NCBI RefSeq assembly: GCF_036669915.1
Contig: NC_089323.1
Span: 19,263,804-19,327,803 of the forward strand
Direction: 5' to 3'
Length of the DNA stretch: 64,000 bases
DNA from: Pocillopora verrucosa
Lineage: Eukaryota > Cnidaria > Anthozoa > Scleractinia > Pocilloporidae
Positions 1 to 11,546 of this stretch are shown here, one piece after another. A model generated the notes under the pieces. That model saw only the letters and a program-made list of their open reading frames with translations, ran no database searches and was not told where the DNA came from. The position numbers and the translations under genes were made by a program. How positions within the stretch are numbered: position 1 is the first letter of the stretch; each line of letters starts with the position of its first letter.

Positions 1-140
1 TACAGCAACCGTTATCATTATCGTCATCGTTATAGTAACCGTTAACGTTATCGTTACAGAAACGGTTATCGTTATCGTCATCGTTATCGAGGCCATGATC
101 ATAACAATTATCACTACCATTGCCGTCGTCACTGTTCTTG
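1..140. repeat. Degenerate CGTTAT/CGTCAT hexamer repeat
   Basis: The first 140 bases are a decayed tandem of 6-base units such as cgttat, cgtcat and cgttac. It lies in the intron downstream of the last visible exon of the ion-channel gene on the minus strand. No coding signal is seen. Confidence 0.7.
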
Positions 141-241
141 TCAAAATCAGTATCAAAATCATCACACTTTATAAATACCTTTCACAATTTCCAGTCTTAT
201 CTTGTCTAATATGATGATTAAGAAATAAATACCTGAACTAC

Positions 242-3200
242 CTGTAATAAATGACGTTGATTCCAATCTGAGGATTTGTTTTTCCACGTAAAACTCTGTC
301 ATGTCATGTTCCTTCAGAGATACTTTTATCCATTCATACAGAACTTGATTATCATCGTAACTGTCTGAAAGAGGTAAATTCACCAAGAAACACAAATTGT
401 CATATTTTATGGAAAACAACATTGTTTTAGAGCGAGAGGCGAAGTAATCACCTTAGGGTTTCCTTAGGAATTATTTGTTCTTGTTGGTTATAGATTAGTG
501 ATATCTAAAATGGAGCCAATGAAATGCATCAGATGCATTGTTTGAGTTATCCACATGCAAAGTGCATACGCCATGATACAACATAAAACTTATGGTTCAA
601 TTAAAGTTAAAAGAAAATTTGAATAAACTTTTCTTTAAAATCATACGTCATTCCAAGGGGCTTAATCTGTCTCTTAAATTTTTCTAAACTAAAAATTAAA
701 GTTAGAAAATCACCTCTTGGTTGCATTATTGAACAAAATGTTTTCATACATACAAGCAGCAAACTGTACCCTCAACGTCTGAACATCCATTGGGTAGCTC
801 TTAAAATCCATGTGACTTGTTAAAGTTGCCTTAATCCTTGAAAATTAGATAAAATGAAACACGAAACAGAATGGATTGTCTTTTGTGACGCAAAGAATGC
901 AGTACGAGGAACTTAGCTTCTTACGTATTTGGGCGAGTTACTGAGCTCCAAGAGTAAAACAAAGTTTTTTTCTACTCCCTCAGCTTGTGGCCATCTAAAA
1001 ATCTATATGGAAGCACATGAAAGGAAACGTATAGAGAACAGTGTGGAGGATACGTCAGACAGTATTTAGGATATGCATACTGATGTAAAGGGTATAAAGG
1101 GTGAAAAGTCACAACCAGAATTTTCATCGTTCCTACGACTATCATCTTCATAAGTATACCATCATCACCATACTGAACTCAGTGAAATACAGTTCAATGA
1201 TGACTCAATCATACAAACCATTCCGAGAAAAATATCGTCCCATCACCAAACAGGTATGCTGTCCTTGTTTTATCGTCAACATCGTGTTTTCTGGCGTTCT
1301 CAATCATTGTATCAGGATACCAAATTTTCTTTAATAACTCATTTTTAAGTCTGACGAACCACGTTGCGTTGCCATATGCAAGTCTTGGGTCCTTCCACGT
1401 TTCTTTTAATATTAACTCAACTTTGTATTCCTTTTGAAGTAATGACATAAGGTAATAAGTTAAGAATGGAAAATGCTGGAGTCCTTTTCATTGCCTTACA
1501 GTGATAACTGATGCTTTCCCTCTACACAGTACTGATCTAACTTAAGAACTATTTTCAATAAAGAGCCGAAAGTTGCTCACAACGTGGACTCAAGAGAATA
1601 TAAAAATCTCCTGGTGCACTGCATTTCTTTTTTGTTACTTGGCTCAGTGATTGGTTAGAAATAAAGTTCGATCCGGCATATCAACCAATCAAATGCAACC
1701 CTCAGAGCAATTTTCAATCGAGTGTCGAAAGTAATACGTGATTGATTTAGTTTTACTTAACTTTGCTCTGTGATTGGTTCAGAAAACTTGCACTATCCTC
1801 TGAAGATGAAGACTACGAACAATCGCGACTTGATCATCAGCGTTTTCCCGCGCTTCAATCAGTTTGCTCGTTTTCACTTTCAGTTTTCATTGGCTAATGG
1901 TGATGATTACCTTGGTTTTGGTTTTTCTGACACTCGATTGGAAACTGGTCTAAGCTAATAACAACTTGGTCACGTGCGTTTTCCCGCGCCTCAAGCAGTT
2001 TGCTTGCTTTGAATCCCTTTCATATTCACTTAAGTTCTGATTGGCTGTTGTAATTTCTCTAATTTCATTCCAAACGTGCTTTCTCTAAAACAAAATCCCC
2101 TCTCAGGGCTTCCGATCCAAAATACTTTGCTTTTGTTTATCTGAGAAATATCTTCAATTATAGCACATTTTATGAAAGTAAATTAAAAAATGCTATTGAA
2201 AAATATATCTATGTCAGTTGTGCTTTTGCCATACTTATTAAATTTTTCTAAAGAAATAAATATATATTTTTATATGGATACCATTTGATCTTCTCTGATA
2301 TCGTGAAACGAGTCAATGACAGCATAGAGTAAAACTTGGACTGGTTTCTCTGAAATAAAAAATGCCAAAAGAAAGGGAAGACGTTAACTAAACAATATCA
2401 GTAAAAAGAGATTGCCAAACTTAGAAAACTAAAAATCTAAGTATCCTCTTAGTTTACTCAGTTTGGCTTCAAATTCTGTAAATCATGACAATTATGTATG
2501 CACATCAAATTCTCAAAAGCGTGTCCTTAAAACGGTTACACTGAGTTAGATAAAACTGAAAACAAAAGCTCAAGAAGATTCTCGCGTTGAGGAAAAATTA
2601 GATCTCATGTGACAAAATTCTGACGCGTTGCAAATGAATGAGCTGCGAGATCCGACGGAAGAGAGAAGGAAAAACGAAACCATATCAAAAACGGGCACTT
2701 ATCACCTGGTTAGTAATTCATGTTATTTTTTCCTTCTTGTTATTGGTCTTTATTGATCTTTATTGATCTTTATTGATCTTTATTGATCTTTATTGATATT
2801 TGCATCTGCGACATAAGTCCTCCGTCAATATTTATACACCCACCTCTGTAGTTGGGCCTAACTCTATTGTCATATCCTTTGAAGAGTTTAGCAAATATGT
2901 CTGTTTTGTTGGGCGCCTCAATCCTGTAGCGAAAAAGCTCTTCTGCTTCGCTTGATCTATAATTTAAACGCACAATTTGAAAAAGGGATAGTGGTTTAAA
3001 AAGCCGTACGTTATAGCAGGACTTAGCCTGTATCTCCCCCCCCCCCCCCAAAGGAAGGGCTACTACTTGAAACGTCAGCTTTAAAAACTCTCTGCGATGG
3101 CCAATTCACATTATCAACTCAGTTGATCAAACCAAATTATCTTACTTCACTAAAGACAGAGGCCATGTTTGCTTCGAAACATCAACAATCGTGCTGATAT

Positions 3201-3837
3201 CATCAAAACAAAGTGTATTTTTATGTTGAGGTGTAAATGACTTGCGTCCTAAATTTTCAGAAATCATCCAACACACTGTTGTTCATGAATTTGATAAAGG
3301 TGGCGATTAACATGATAAGTGGTGTTTAAAGGGAGAGGAAGCGCTAATGTCAAGAAAGAACATGACAAATGAGTGGCTTTAAAAAATGAAATTACATTTC
3401 GTTCTCCAGAAAAACAACTTTTTCTCGAAATAATTTGTGATCACGATTAAACTGTTAGAACTCGAGGCACTTAGGGTTTATATAGGATGCTGGTCTCTGA
3501 GTCATACTTGAGAGGTTCATTTGGAATTAATTCTCCTCCAGATTTCCCAATAAACATAGCGTCAAATTTCCAATTTTTTGCTTAAGTTTAAGACACTTGG
3601 TCCACATATGAGTCTAATGTTATTGCATCATTCCTTTTCAAACACTTCTAGTTAAATCTTGGAAAAAAAAAAACTTTCCTACGACTCGAAAAGTAGATTT
3701 GAGAAAATAACTTTGATTCAGTTGCGTTTGACATACCGTGGGACATCTCACCTGCTTTTCTTGATTTCATCGATAACAGCAAACGAAAAAGTTGCTTGAA
3801 ATATTAAAAACGCCACAGAAATTAAACTTTTTGACAT
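242..3837 (-). CDS. Pentameric ligand-gated ion channel (GABA-A/glycine receptor-like), 5' part, Cys-loop cysteines absent
   Basis: Subunit of a neurotransmitter-gated ion channel at the plasma membrane; only the extracellular ligand-binding half lies in the window. Minus-strand coding exons, all with GT-AG borders: 3752-3837, 2844-2923, 2282-2349, 1219-1430, 754-836 and 242-364, giving 217 residues in one continuous frame. Residues 1-20 are a signal peptide ([10 protein letters not shown] start). Then come GYDNRVRPN (family YDxRxRP motif), SFHDI at the SFxxI position, TWKDPRL (WxDxRL), loop A WYPD at about 115-118, FKSYPMD at the Cys-loop, and [12 protein letters not shown] before loop C. 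Exon lengths of 68 and 83 bp match those I recall for vertebrate GABA-A/glycine receptor genes. Both Cys-loop cysteines are replaced, by Ser156 and Leu170. The membrane helices lie beyond the window start, so ligand and ion selectivity cannot be read. Family call is firm, subtype is not. Confidence 0.9.
754..836 (-). other. Exon 5 of the ligand-gated channel: Cys-loop exon without cysteines
   Basis: This 83-bp exon (acceptor at 837-838, donor GTATGT from 753) holds the loop that names the family. It reads [20 protein letters not shown]. The F/Y-P-M-D core is intact, but the first cysteine position is Ser and the second, after MDVQT, is Leu. The frame joins exactly to its neighbours (phase 2 in, phase 1 out), so this is not a misplaced frame. 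Confidence 0.85.
1627..2080. mobile_element. MITE-like repeat rich in CCAAT/ATTGG boxes
   Basis: At 1709-1948 a short element is bounded by inverted ends: ttcaatcgagtgtcgaaag on the left and its near complement gacactcgattggaaact on the right. It carries several gattggt boxes and a tttcccgcgcttc motif. Partial copies flank it on both sides. Relatives occur at about 43341-43606 and, inverted, at about 31966-32170. There is no coding capacity. It lies in introns of the ion-channel gene. Confidence 0.6.
2749..2801. repeat. Tandem 11-mer TTATTGATCTT, about 5 copies
   Basis: Near-perfect tandem copies of an 11-base unit, placed about 40 bases past the donor of exon 2 of the ion-channel gene (minus strand). 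Confidence 0.85.
3063..3160. repeat. Copy of dispersed 'caactcagttgat' repeat
   Basis: Contains aaacgtcagctttaaaa, ggccaattcacatta and caactcagttgat in this order. The same blocks recur at about 9205-9345 (inverted), 44411-44600 and 63585-63720. A poly-C run precedes it. It looks like a high-copy non-coding element. Confidence 0.6.
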
Positions 3838-6024
3838 TTTCCTCAACTGAAAGGGGTGAGTGAGTAGAGCCACTCAATCTCGGCTTGTACGTGAATCATC
3901 AACTTTGAACTGCATTGAGTTGGCCGACCACTGAAATGTGTTGACTGAAATGAAAATTCAAACAATTCTTCATAATTATTTATTCAGTAATGCATAAAGA
4001 AAACCACCTGCATTTAATGTAATGTTCCAGTTATTCTTTGAATCAAGATATCAGTGTTAACACATTGCAAACAATTAAGAAATGACGGCTCGCATTGCCG
4101 CGGAAATTAATGTTTATAATTACAGCTCAAAGTATAAGTCATCTTTCGCACATAAATCACATTTTCGTCGAAGGCTAAAAAGTTAATCACTAGGGCACTT
4201 TAGTTAAAAACCGTTGGAGACCCAGAGTGCACCTGTCTAAGCATTGGTTAACAGTATCGACTCTTAAAGCTGTGGACGTCATTCAAATCGAAGCGTTTAT
4301 CATTTCCCATAGCTTTTATTATCATCAAAATTCTACTTGTCTTTGGAAGGCGATATCTCCATTAGCGTTAATACATAGCAGAATTCTAAAAGCATTAAGG
4401 GTATTTGCTGATTATAGATTTACTCAACCCCTTATTTTTCTGCACTTTTTTGCTTGTTTTCATGTTTTTATTTTCAGTTCCTTGCCAGTGTGTGGTCTGT
4501 TATCCGTCTCAATACAGGTAACAAAATAAATTTTCTTGGGTGCCGCCATCCTTAAGTGTACTATCGCTGTTTCGTCTCCATTTTCCTTTCACATCTGTTG
4601 TTCCAACTTGAGGGACGGACACACAAAGGAACACAAATTGATTCTGCTTATTTAACAAGGATTGTGAGAAACATTCTCTCCCACCCACCCTCCCCTCTTC
4701 ATACCCTCACTGACCCCCACACCTCCCCCGTCAAAACTCTTCCCAAGAGCGACGGGAAAGGCTTATAGTAGCGACGCATGCGCTTTAGACTGTTTATGAA
4801 CGGACCCGCTGTTTTCAAGCGTTCCTTAAACCGCAGGCACTCTACACGAAGGAGTTCGATGTGCGAAGTTCACGACTCGCAGCTTAAGAAGGTTTTCAAA
4901 ATAGATGCAGACAGAAATCTATTACCCCAAGCTTTATTATCTTCCTCGCGCACCTTAAAAAAATTTTTAGAATAGGAGAATACCTAGCTAAAGAAAAGAA
5001 AAAACTAAACCTGCACTTAATGAAATGGGAAAAACTTTTACAATCACTCAGTTGAAATAACTTTACCTTGGGTAGCCTTGTATTAATATTTTTGTTTATT
5101 TATTTATTTATTTACTGACCTTATACAATTTTATTTACTTTATACTGCTGTAATTTTTTTTTTTAATGTAAAATGGAAAAACACAATAAAATATATAAAA
5201 AAAAAATAGATGATTTGTTGACATCTCTTATATATGACTGTGACCTTGCCTGCTTTTTTGCTGAGTGTTACGACTGTTACGATATTCGTTGACTGAAAAC
5301 TGCACCCGGTCAAAATTGAAGAGTAGTTTGATGATCAGTTGTCCGTTAGAAGTTCGCACGTTAGCTAGGATTGCATGTTTGGGAAATCGGCACATCATGT
5401 CTTTTTTAAAACATTTCTTAGACAGACCTGTATAACAAGGGTACAAGGTAACTATATGGATTAAGTTTAAAAACAGAAGGTCGTCTGTTCGAGATACGTT
5501 AAACAAGCTCTCAAGTTTTGATAGCATTTGAAACATTTTGAAAAAAGCCATGCGCGATTGCAGACAAAAATATCGAAGATTTCATAGCTTTGCGGGTCAG
5601 CCCAGATCAAAATGTCAAACTGAATTCTGTGACATTACATTCATCGTGCTGAAATTGTGTGTTACTAAGCACTTTGTTATTAAGTGTTTTACCTTCAGCT
5701 TTTAAAAGGAGAACAACATAGAGTTAATTTGGATGGATTTTTTACCACCCTACTTAACTGAGGAGAGCACGTTTTTTGTCAAGGGTGGCTTGTTAATGCA
5801 AAAAGAACTTTGACACGTAAATGATAAGAACAAGTGCATTGAGACGCGAAACTCGAATCCCTGTTATCTGTGACCTATCTATCAGCGTTAATATCAACGA
5901 CGCTTTCAACCAACAAACAATTGAGTGACTTAGCTTTTGAAATTTCCAACGGTTTAGTCTCGGAGTCATCGTTTTATCTGTATATTTGAAACTTGTGTTA
6001 CTTAATATGGACGCCAAGATTTGG
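3838..6024. other. Intergenic, no gene recognised
   Basis: Lies between the 5' end of the ion-channel gene and the TATA box of the ShK peptide gene. It holds a (TTTA)n run near 5095-5116 and poly-T tracts. Short open frames at 4227-4529, 4556-4768 and 5228-5551 show no recognisable family and no clear splice context. Confidence 0.5.
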
Positions 6025-6031
6025 TATAAAA
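6025..6031 (+). promoter_or_regulatory. TATA box of the ShK peptide gene
   Basis: TATAAAA sits in ttggtataaaaaggt, about 110 bases upstream of the chosen ATG. A start near 6055 would give a short leader, typical of abundantly expressed secreted-peptide genes. Position and sequence are seen; use as a promoter is inferred. Confidence 0.6.
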
Positions 6032-6139
6032 AGGTAGCCTTACAGAGCCACAATTCACTATCAGCCTACGAGCGGAAAACAGCCAGTTCTCGTACTTCAA
6101 GTGTTAACTGACTTCCCAATCAAGAAGTATTCCATTGAA

Positions 6140-7858
6140 ATGAAGAGCTCTTGGGTTTTGATCCTTTCTCTTGGACTGATCACAGTTTTACCAGTTTCAA
6201 AGGCCAAACCGTTTGGAGAAGAACTGATTCCTCGTGATATCGGAGATGCAATAGAATTTGACGATGGTTGGTTGACGAAAAAGAAAGGTGAATTTTTTTA
6301 AGTGAAATAACCAATAGTAACACAAAGTGTACCCCTTTTTGCCACATATCCGCCGTAATAGACTTAAGTGCCCATTCTATGCTTGATAACTTTTAAGTCT
6401 GAGTACAGAATAATTGAACAACGCAACGGTACCTTCGTAGAAGTGATTAACATGTAACTTATCCCCGTAATATCTAAACATCCAGCAAACAGGTCTTGGG
6501 AATACTCAAGCTTATCAGGTAGAGGTTGTTATCTTGATCTACCACCAAATTCTCGTAACTTATTTACAAGGAAATGTGTGGTAGCTAGAGAATTGACAAT
6601 CGGATCTTGGGAGTTAAAGGTTTAAGTAAGGGCTGGCAATGATGCAGACACTTGTTTATGAAAAAACAAAGTGTACCTTTTTCAGTCCACTTCAGATAAA
6701 CATTTGAAAAAGTAGACGTTTGGCTATCTAGAGATTTTTGCGAGAGCTAAAAGAAAATTGTGCTGAACCCAGAAATTTTTTAAAATTTCATCTTTGTTGC
6801 TGAGAAAACACGACGCTTTTTAAAAACAACGCTTAAAGTTCAAGTTGTGGTTTGTTCAACGGATTCTCGGTTGATCTTCACCAGGTCACGCATGCTTTGC
6901 TTTGCCGAGAAATAGGACTCGTTTTGACGTAGAGGGTCACATCCCGGCCGTAAGATTCAACTGATATGCAGACATATGATCTTCAAAAAAGATCAAAGGC
7001 TGTTCTCGGCTTGTAAATGTGTTGCATAGTCTAACATGTAATTTTTCAGTATCATGTCATCAGTCGTCAATCCTATCTAGTCTTCCACAGTAGAAGATAT
7101 CCAGAGTGTTTAAACTAAGTTAATTGTGAAAAATTGATCAACGATATCCGTCTCTTTTAAATGACTAAAAAAAGATATCCCTAAATTGGAGACTAACCAC
7201 TTTACAAGGTGACACTTAACTGACCAATGGAAATATCAGAAAAAAATTCAAATGAATAATGAACCAGTCACAAAACAAAATGAAGCAATCCCAGATAACT
7301 ACTGTTTGGTGACAACAACGTTATTTGATCTATCCCAATAAAAATAAAAGAAGGGATTTTTCATTAATTAGCCTAATAGCAAAAAGAGGTACTGACTTCC
7401 TAAAATAACTTAAGAGTTAAAAAAAAACTAAGACGCCACATTGTGGTAATAAAAGCCTCAGTACAAACAGAAACCTGCATGATATCTATAACTTAAGTCT
7501 ACTTAGGAGAAATAGGAATAATTCAAGCTAAAAAATAAAATACACTGTGGAAGGGCACTACTATCATATTACAGAGACATCTATGCGACAGAGGATCATT
7601 TGTAGACTGAGCAAAGGCACCAAAAGCTACTATAACTTAATGTTAATATACTTATTTTAATCCAAAAAAAGGAAGAAGCGTTAAGAATTGCTTACTAACT
7701 CTATTTTACATAATTTTACAGTCTATTGCTTGGATGTACATCCAACTATATGTCGGTTGAGAAAACATCAGTGCTTCAGCAGTCGGTGGTTCATAACATA
7801 CCGGAGTTTTGTCAGCTTTGTTGAAGAAGAGTGCCCACACACTTGTGGAATGTGTTAG
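6140..7858 (+). CDS. Small secreted ShK-domain (ShKT) cysteine-rich peptide, two exons
   Basis: Coding exons are 6140-6287 (donor GTGAAT) and 7722-7858 (acceptor tttacag, stop TAG), joined in phase 1 for about 94 residues. Exon 1 starts at ATG 6140 with a hydrophobic signal peptide (MKSSWVLILSLG), then an acidic propart ending in a lysine cluster just before the domain, a likely processing site. Exon 2 holds one six-cysteine domain with spacing C-x7-C-x6-C-x20-C-x3-C-x2-C and the family ending CxxTCGxC. ShKT domains occur in sea-anemone channel-blocking toxins but also in developmental and enzyme-associated secreted proteins, so a toxic role is not shown. The gene looks intact. The intron is 1.4 kb, and a TATA box lies upstream at 6025. 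Confidence 0.82.
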
Positions 7859-9480
7859 AAGGTCAGCCTAATTTTATCTATTTTTCTTAGTCTGCTTTTA
7901 TGGGGTCCTTTCTTTTTGAACATGTTCCTTTCTGGTTGTAGACGATCAACGAAATAGTAACGTCTATTATATATCTCTCTGGTACGGTATTTTTTTATGT
8001 AGTGTTGCATGTTTCAAGGTGTTCTATTAAAATTTATACGACTTATTTTCACAGGCCAGGCAGAGTAAGACACAAGGGAAGGATGTTTAAAAAAATGTTC
8101 CAGTAACAAAGCTATTTTAGAAAGTATTTTACACCACATAATCAAGTTGTGTTTACTTTTGCTGCAGTATGTTACGTTAATTTTCAGTGCAGCAGAATAA
8201 CTTGAACTTTCAAATTTGGATATGGACTGTCTTTTAGAATTAATAATGCAGTAACTGCTTTACTGATAAGAAAAGTGGACTTTTATGACTCCACAGATAC
8301 AAAAACTCGGATCTAATATCATCTCATATACCATCTTATTGTAAGGAGGACCAGGAAAAAAGTTTAAGGTGGCTCTGTCATGACTGTATACAGTTTGGTG
8401 CCCTGATGAATCTCTACTACCCTGTAACAGTTAATAATATAAAATTTCATGAAATAAATTCTACTTATAAGCATGAAATTACTATCTTGTAATAACAGGT
8501 TTGACAGCAGCAGTATAACCAATTAAAATTTGCATTTAACATCACTGGTTTTGCTCTTTTTGCTCAAAGCCTATAATTAGAACCATGACCCCCTTTTTGT
8601 CATTAAAATACAATCAACAAAACAAACGATTTCTGAATATTTTTCTTTTATATATGATTTTCAGTTGATTTAAGGGAAGAGTGCTATATATTATGGCCCT
8701 AAGATCAAGGTACATGTACACCACTGACAAAATTCTGAGCCTAAGTTGTCTAATATTAGTGAAATGTTGACACATATGAGCCTTACATACATGTATACTT
8801 TCAGAACAAAATAACCATGCTAAAAAAAGCCTCTTCTCTTTTGGTAAGTAATTTGTTCACAGTTACTAGGTTTGTACAGGTCATGGAACACTTGGAAAGT
8901 CATGAAATTCCAAAATGTTATTTTCCAGACCTGACCAATCATGGACTTCGAGTGGAGGCCATATAAAGTCATAGAGATGAGTAAACATAATATTTCAGAG
9001 ACCAGAAAATAAACATATGCCTGCAGCACATGATCTTTTCCTTTTTCATTTTCTCTCAATGGTTACTCTTGGGAAACATCTAAAAGTTTTTGGGAAATGT
9101 CACAGAGAGTAATCCTTTCATTACTCAAACCCTACAGAGTAATGAGAAGCATTCAATATACAGCTTTTTGAAGACTATAAAACAACAATAAAGGGGGTGA
9201 GTTTCTAAAGAAACTATGGTGCTGTGTCGGTGGGAGAGTATGACAGGGTAATGTAGTGTTATCAACTCAGTTGACAATGTAAATTGGCCACAGTAAAGAG
9301 TTTAAAGGCTGACATTTCAAGCATTAGCCCTTGAAGCAATATACTCTCAAAATAGTAAATTCAAAATGTTTATGTAAGCGTATGGGTTTTATAAAGATAT
9401 TAACTTAGGTATAGTAGAGATTATAGATTGCATAGGTGTGTCTTTTATATAATGCAAGCTTCTCAGATGACTAGAAAAGT
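7859..9480. other. 3' flank and intergenic DNA
   Basis: Holds the presumed 3' end of the ShK peptide gene (attaaa near 8026) and the 3' UTR of PLGRKT coming from the other strand. AT-rich. The only repeat recognised is the dispersed element at about 9205-9345. No further gene seen. Confidence 0.5.
9205..9345 (-). repeat. Inverted copy of the 'caactcagttgat' dispersed repeat
   Basis: Reads ctatggtgctgtgtcggtgg, then atcaactcagttgaca, then aaattggccac and gagtttaaaggctgac: the reverse complement order of the copies at 44411 and 63585. Non-coding. Confidence 0.65.
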
Positions 9481-11546
9481 TCAAGATGACTTTCCTTCAG
9501 CCTTTAGACGAGCTTCTTCAATTGATTTGAAATCAGGCATCCCGGCAGGAAGTTGAAGAATTGAATATTCTTCTTTCATGATACGTTCTGCCTCCTCTGC
9601 AAAAAAGCAAAAGCGAAAAGTAAAAAAAAAATCAATAAATCCTGACAAGTAAGTTCATATGAATAAACCAGAGACCAAAACACTTCTAGGTCTCTGCACT
9701 ATGCAATGTATCTTCACCAGCTAGAAAATGAAATGAGGCCACCTTCCAGGGATGAAACAAGCTATCTCTAAAAACATTTCTCTTTATGTTAAGTCCCTAT
9801 GACATTCAGTTACTCAACTGAGTCTCCAACCTGCGAGTACATGGTGCAGTGCTTCATTTTCTTTCAGCTACATGAGGGGAGCATGCCAAAGGAATGAGTC
9901 TCCCCAACAACTGGGTTAAGCAAGGGCATACACCTGAAATACCTGACTACTGCCCAGCTAAAGGAAATGGACAAGACTGCTATGTAGGTGTAACAGTGGG
10001 TCTCATAGGAAACCATGGAATGCAGATTCAACTGGATTTTGAAGCCTTTATTCCGCAGATGAGCATGGGTTGGCTCCACTAACTCCTGAGTTTTGTACAA
10101 CACAGTTTCTTTTCAAAAATACTGTCAACCAAAACCACAAGGTTTTTTTATACCCATTGGGGGCTTAATTACAATAAATTGACACTGTTCCCTTAGGCTA
10201 ATAGTGTGAGCATCCCTCACATTCACGTAACTCTGGTAACTAAAATAATGAGACTCTACTACACAGGCTACTTAATAATAAGGCAGATCTTTTGACATTA
10301 GGAGAGGGGAGCATGAGTAAGGTAAGAGACATGGAGGGCATATATATTTGCATGACTACCACTCAACTAAAGAAAATGGACAAGACTGCCTCAAGGCTAC
10401 TTTATTATAAACCAGATCTTTTGATGGTAACTATCCTTATTTTCAACCAAACCTTTACACTAACCTCTAATTCTGCTGACTTTGCCTCCATAAACATAAT
10501 CAGCCTGATAACCAACAACAAAGGATAGTGGAAGAAAGGGAATTAAAACAGCTGGCTTTTTGGATTTCATAAACCTACACAAAAAAAGTAAAAGAGGACA
10601 AATGTGATCATATGAAAATGACAACATAATAAACACACAATGATGACAGACTTTTTCCTTCTTTATATCTTCTTGATCTAAGTTCAAGTTTTTTTTTTGT
10701 TCCGCAACCTTTCTAGTAGGAAAACTTTGTGTGAACAGCTGTGCATTATGTAACACTTACCCAGCAAACATGCCAATTGTTGCAATTCCATAGAATGTAG
10801 CTAACCAATTAAACATTTCTCTTGCTCCAGCTAGTTGCATGGACATTTGTCTTTCTCTCATAGCATTCTGCATTTGAAGCTGCCTTCCCAGCTGAAAAAA
10901 ATAAGTGTGTTACCAAATAAGAAACTTTTAACCCTTTACACCTGAACATCAGTAAAGGTATTCTCCATACTGTTCTCTATACATTCCCAAGGATGCTGAC
11001 AAGGAGAATTTATGTAACAATCAATAACTTCTTTAGCTGCTGATAATTTTCTTTATTCTCATGACCTTACTGTATGATTTAGGGGTGACATTGTTGGGAG
11101 AAATTAGATGCTTGTCACTCTTAGGGGTTAAAGGGTTGAGTATCTGTAACAGTCCTACTGTTATTCAAAATCTCAGTTACTGTACATCTTCATTTGATGA
11201 CTTAAATAACCAGCAAAATCCTGCAAAGAATCATAAACATTGGTGTATAAGCAGCATTTGCAGATAAGCTTCACCTTCTGTTTGACAACTCAAATTTTGG
11301 AAAAAAGGTGTGGCTTTTACCTTGGTGTTTACAGTAATTTGTAAAAGCTTCTGGCTCTTATATTCAACCATGATATCACTGGTGATGGTTTCAAATTCAG
11401 TTTCATTTCCAAGTTTCAGTCTCACACAGAGCTACCTTCTGCAGCTAAATTACCTGTATTTGTTGAGTTTTCAACATAAATTCCTGATTCTTCTTCATGT
11501 TTTCATCCATGGTCTCTTTCATAGCTCCTCCAAGAATAGAACCCAT
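9481..11546 (-). CDS. PLGRKT: Plasminogen receptor (KT) family protein, PLGRKT ortholog
   Basis: Small two-helix membrane protein of the Plg-RKT family. Minus-strand coding exons: 11454-11546, 10761-10891, 10465-10574 and 9596-9481, for 149 residues (human 147). The N-terminus MGSILGGAMKET matches the family's MGxIxxxxMxE start. The middle has RQLQMQNAMRERQMSMQLA and two hydrophobic segments (about 58-75 and 80-98, the latter PAVLIPFLPLSFVVGY). The C-terminal part has LQLPAGMPDFKSIEEAR. A non-coding 5' exon ends at 12014 and splices to 11576, leaving a 30-base leader before ATG. It shares its promoter with BRX1. The mammalian protein binds plasminogen through a C-terminal lysine. This one ends GKSS, so that activity is not expected. 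The ortholog call is strong from the alignment I can recall. Confidence 0.92.
10928..11139 (-). mobile_element. TTAACCCTTT-ended repeat (MITE-like)
   Basis: Begins ttttaaccctttacacctga and ends ggggttaaagggtt, with the family's internal blocks (ctccatactgttctctat, ctttattctcatgacc, gaaattagatgcttgtcact) in inverse order. It sits in intron 1 of PLGRKT. Other copies are listed separately. Confidence 0.65.

Noticed and set aside
5228-5551. 107-codon minus-strand frame upstream of the ShK peptide gene
   Set aside because: No recognised domain, no support from neighbouring exons, and it does not connect to either flanking gene.
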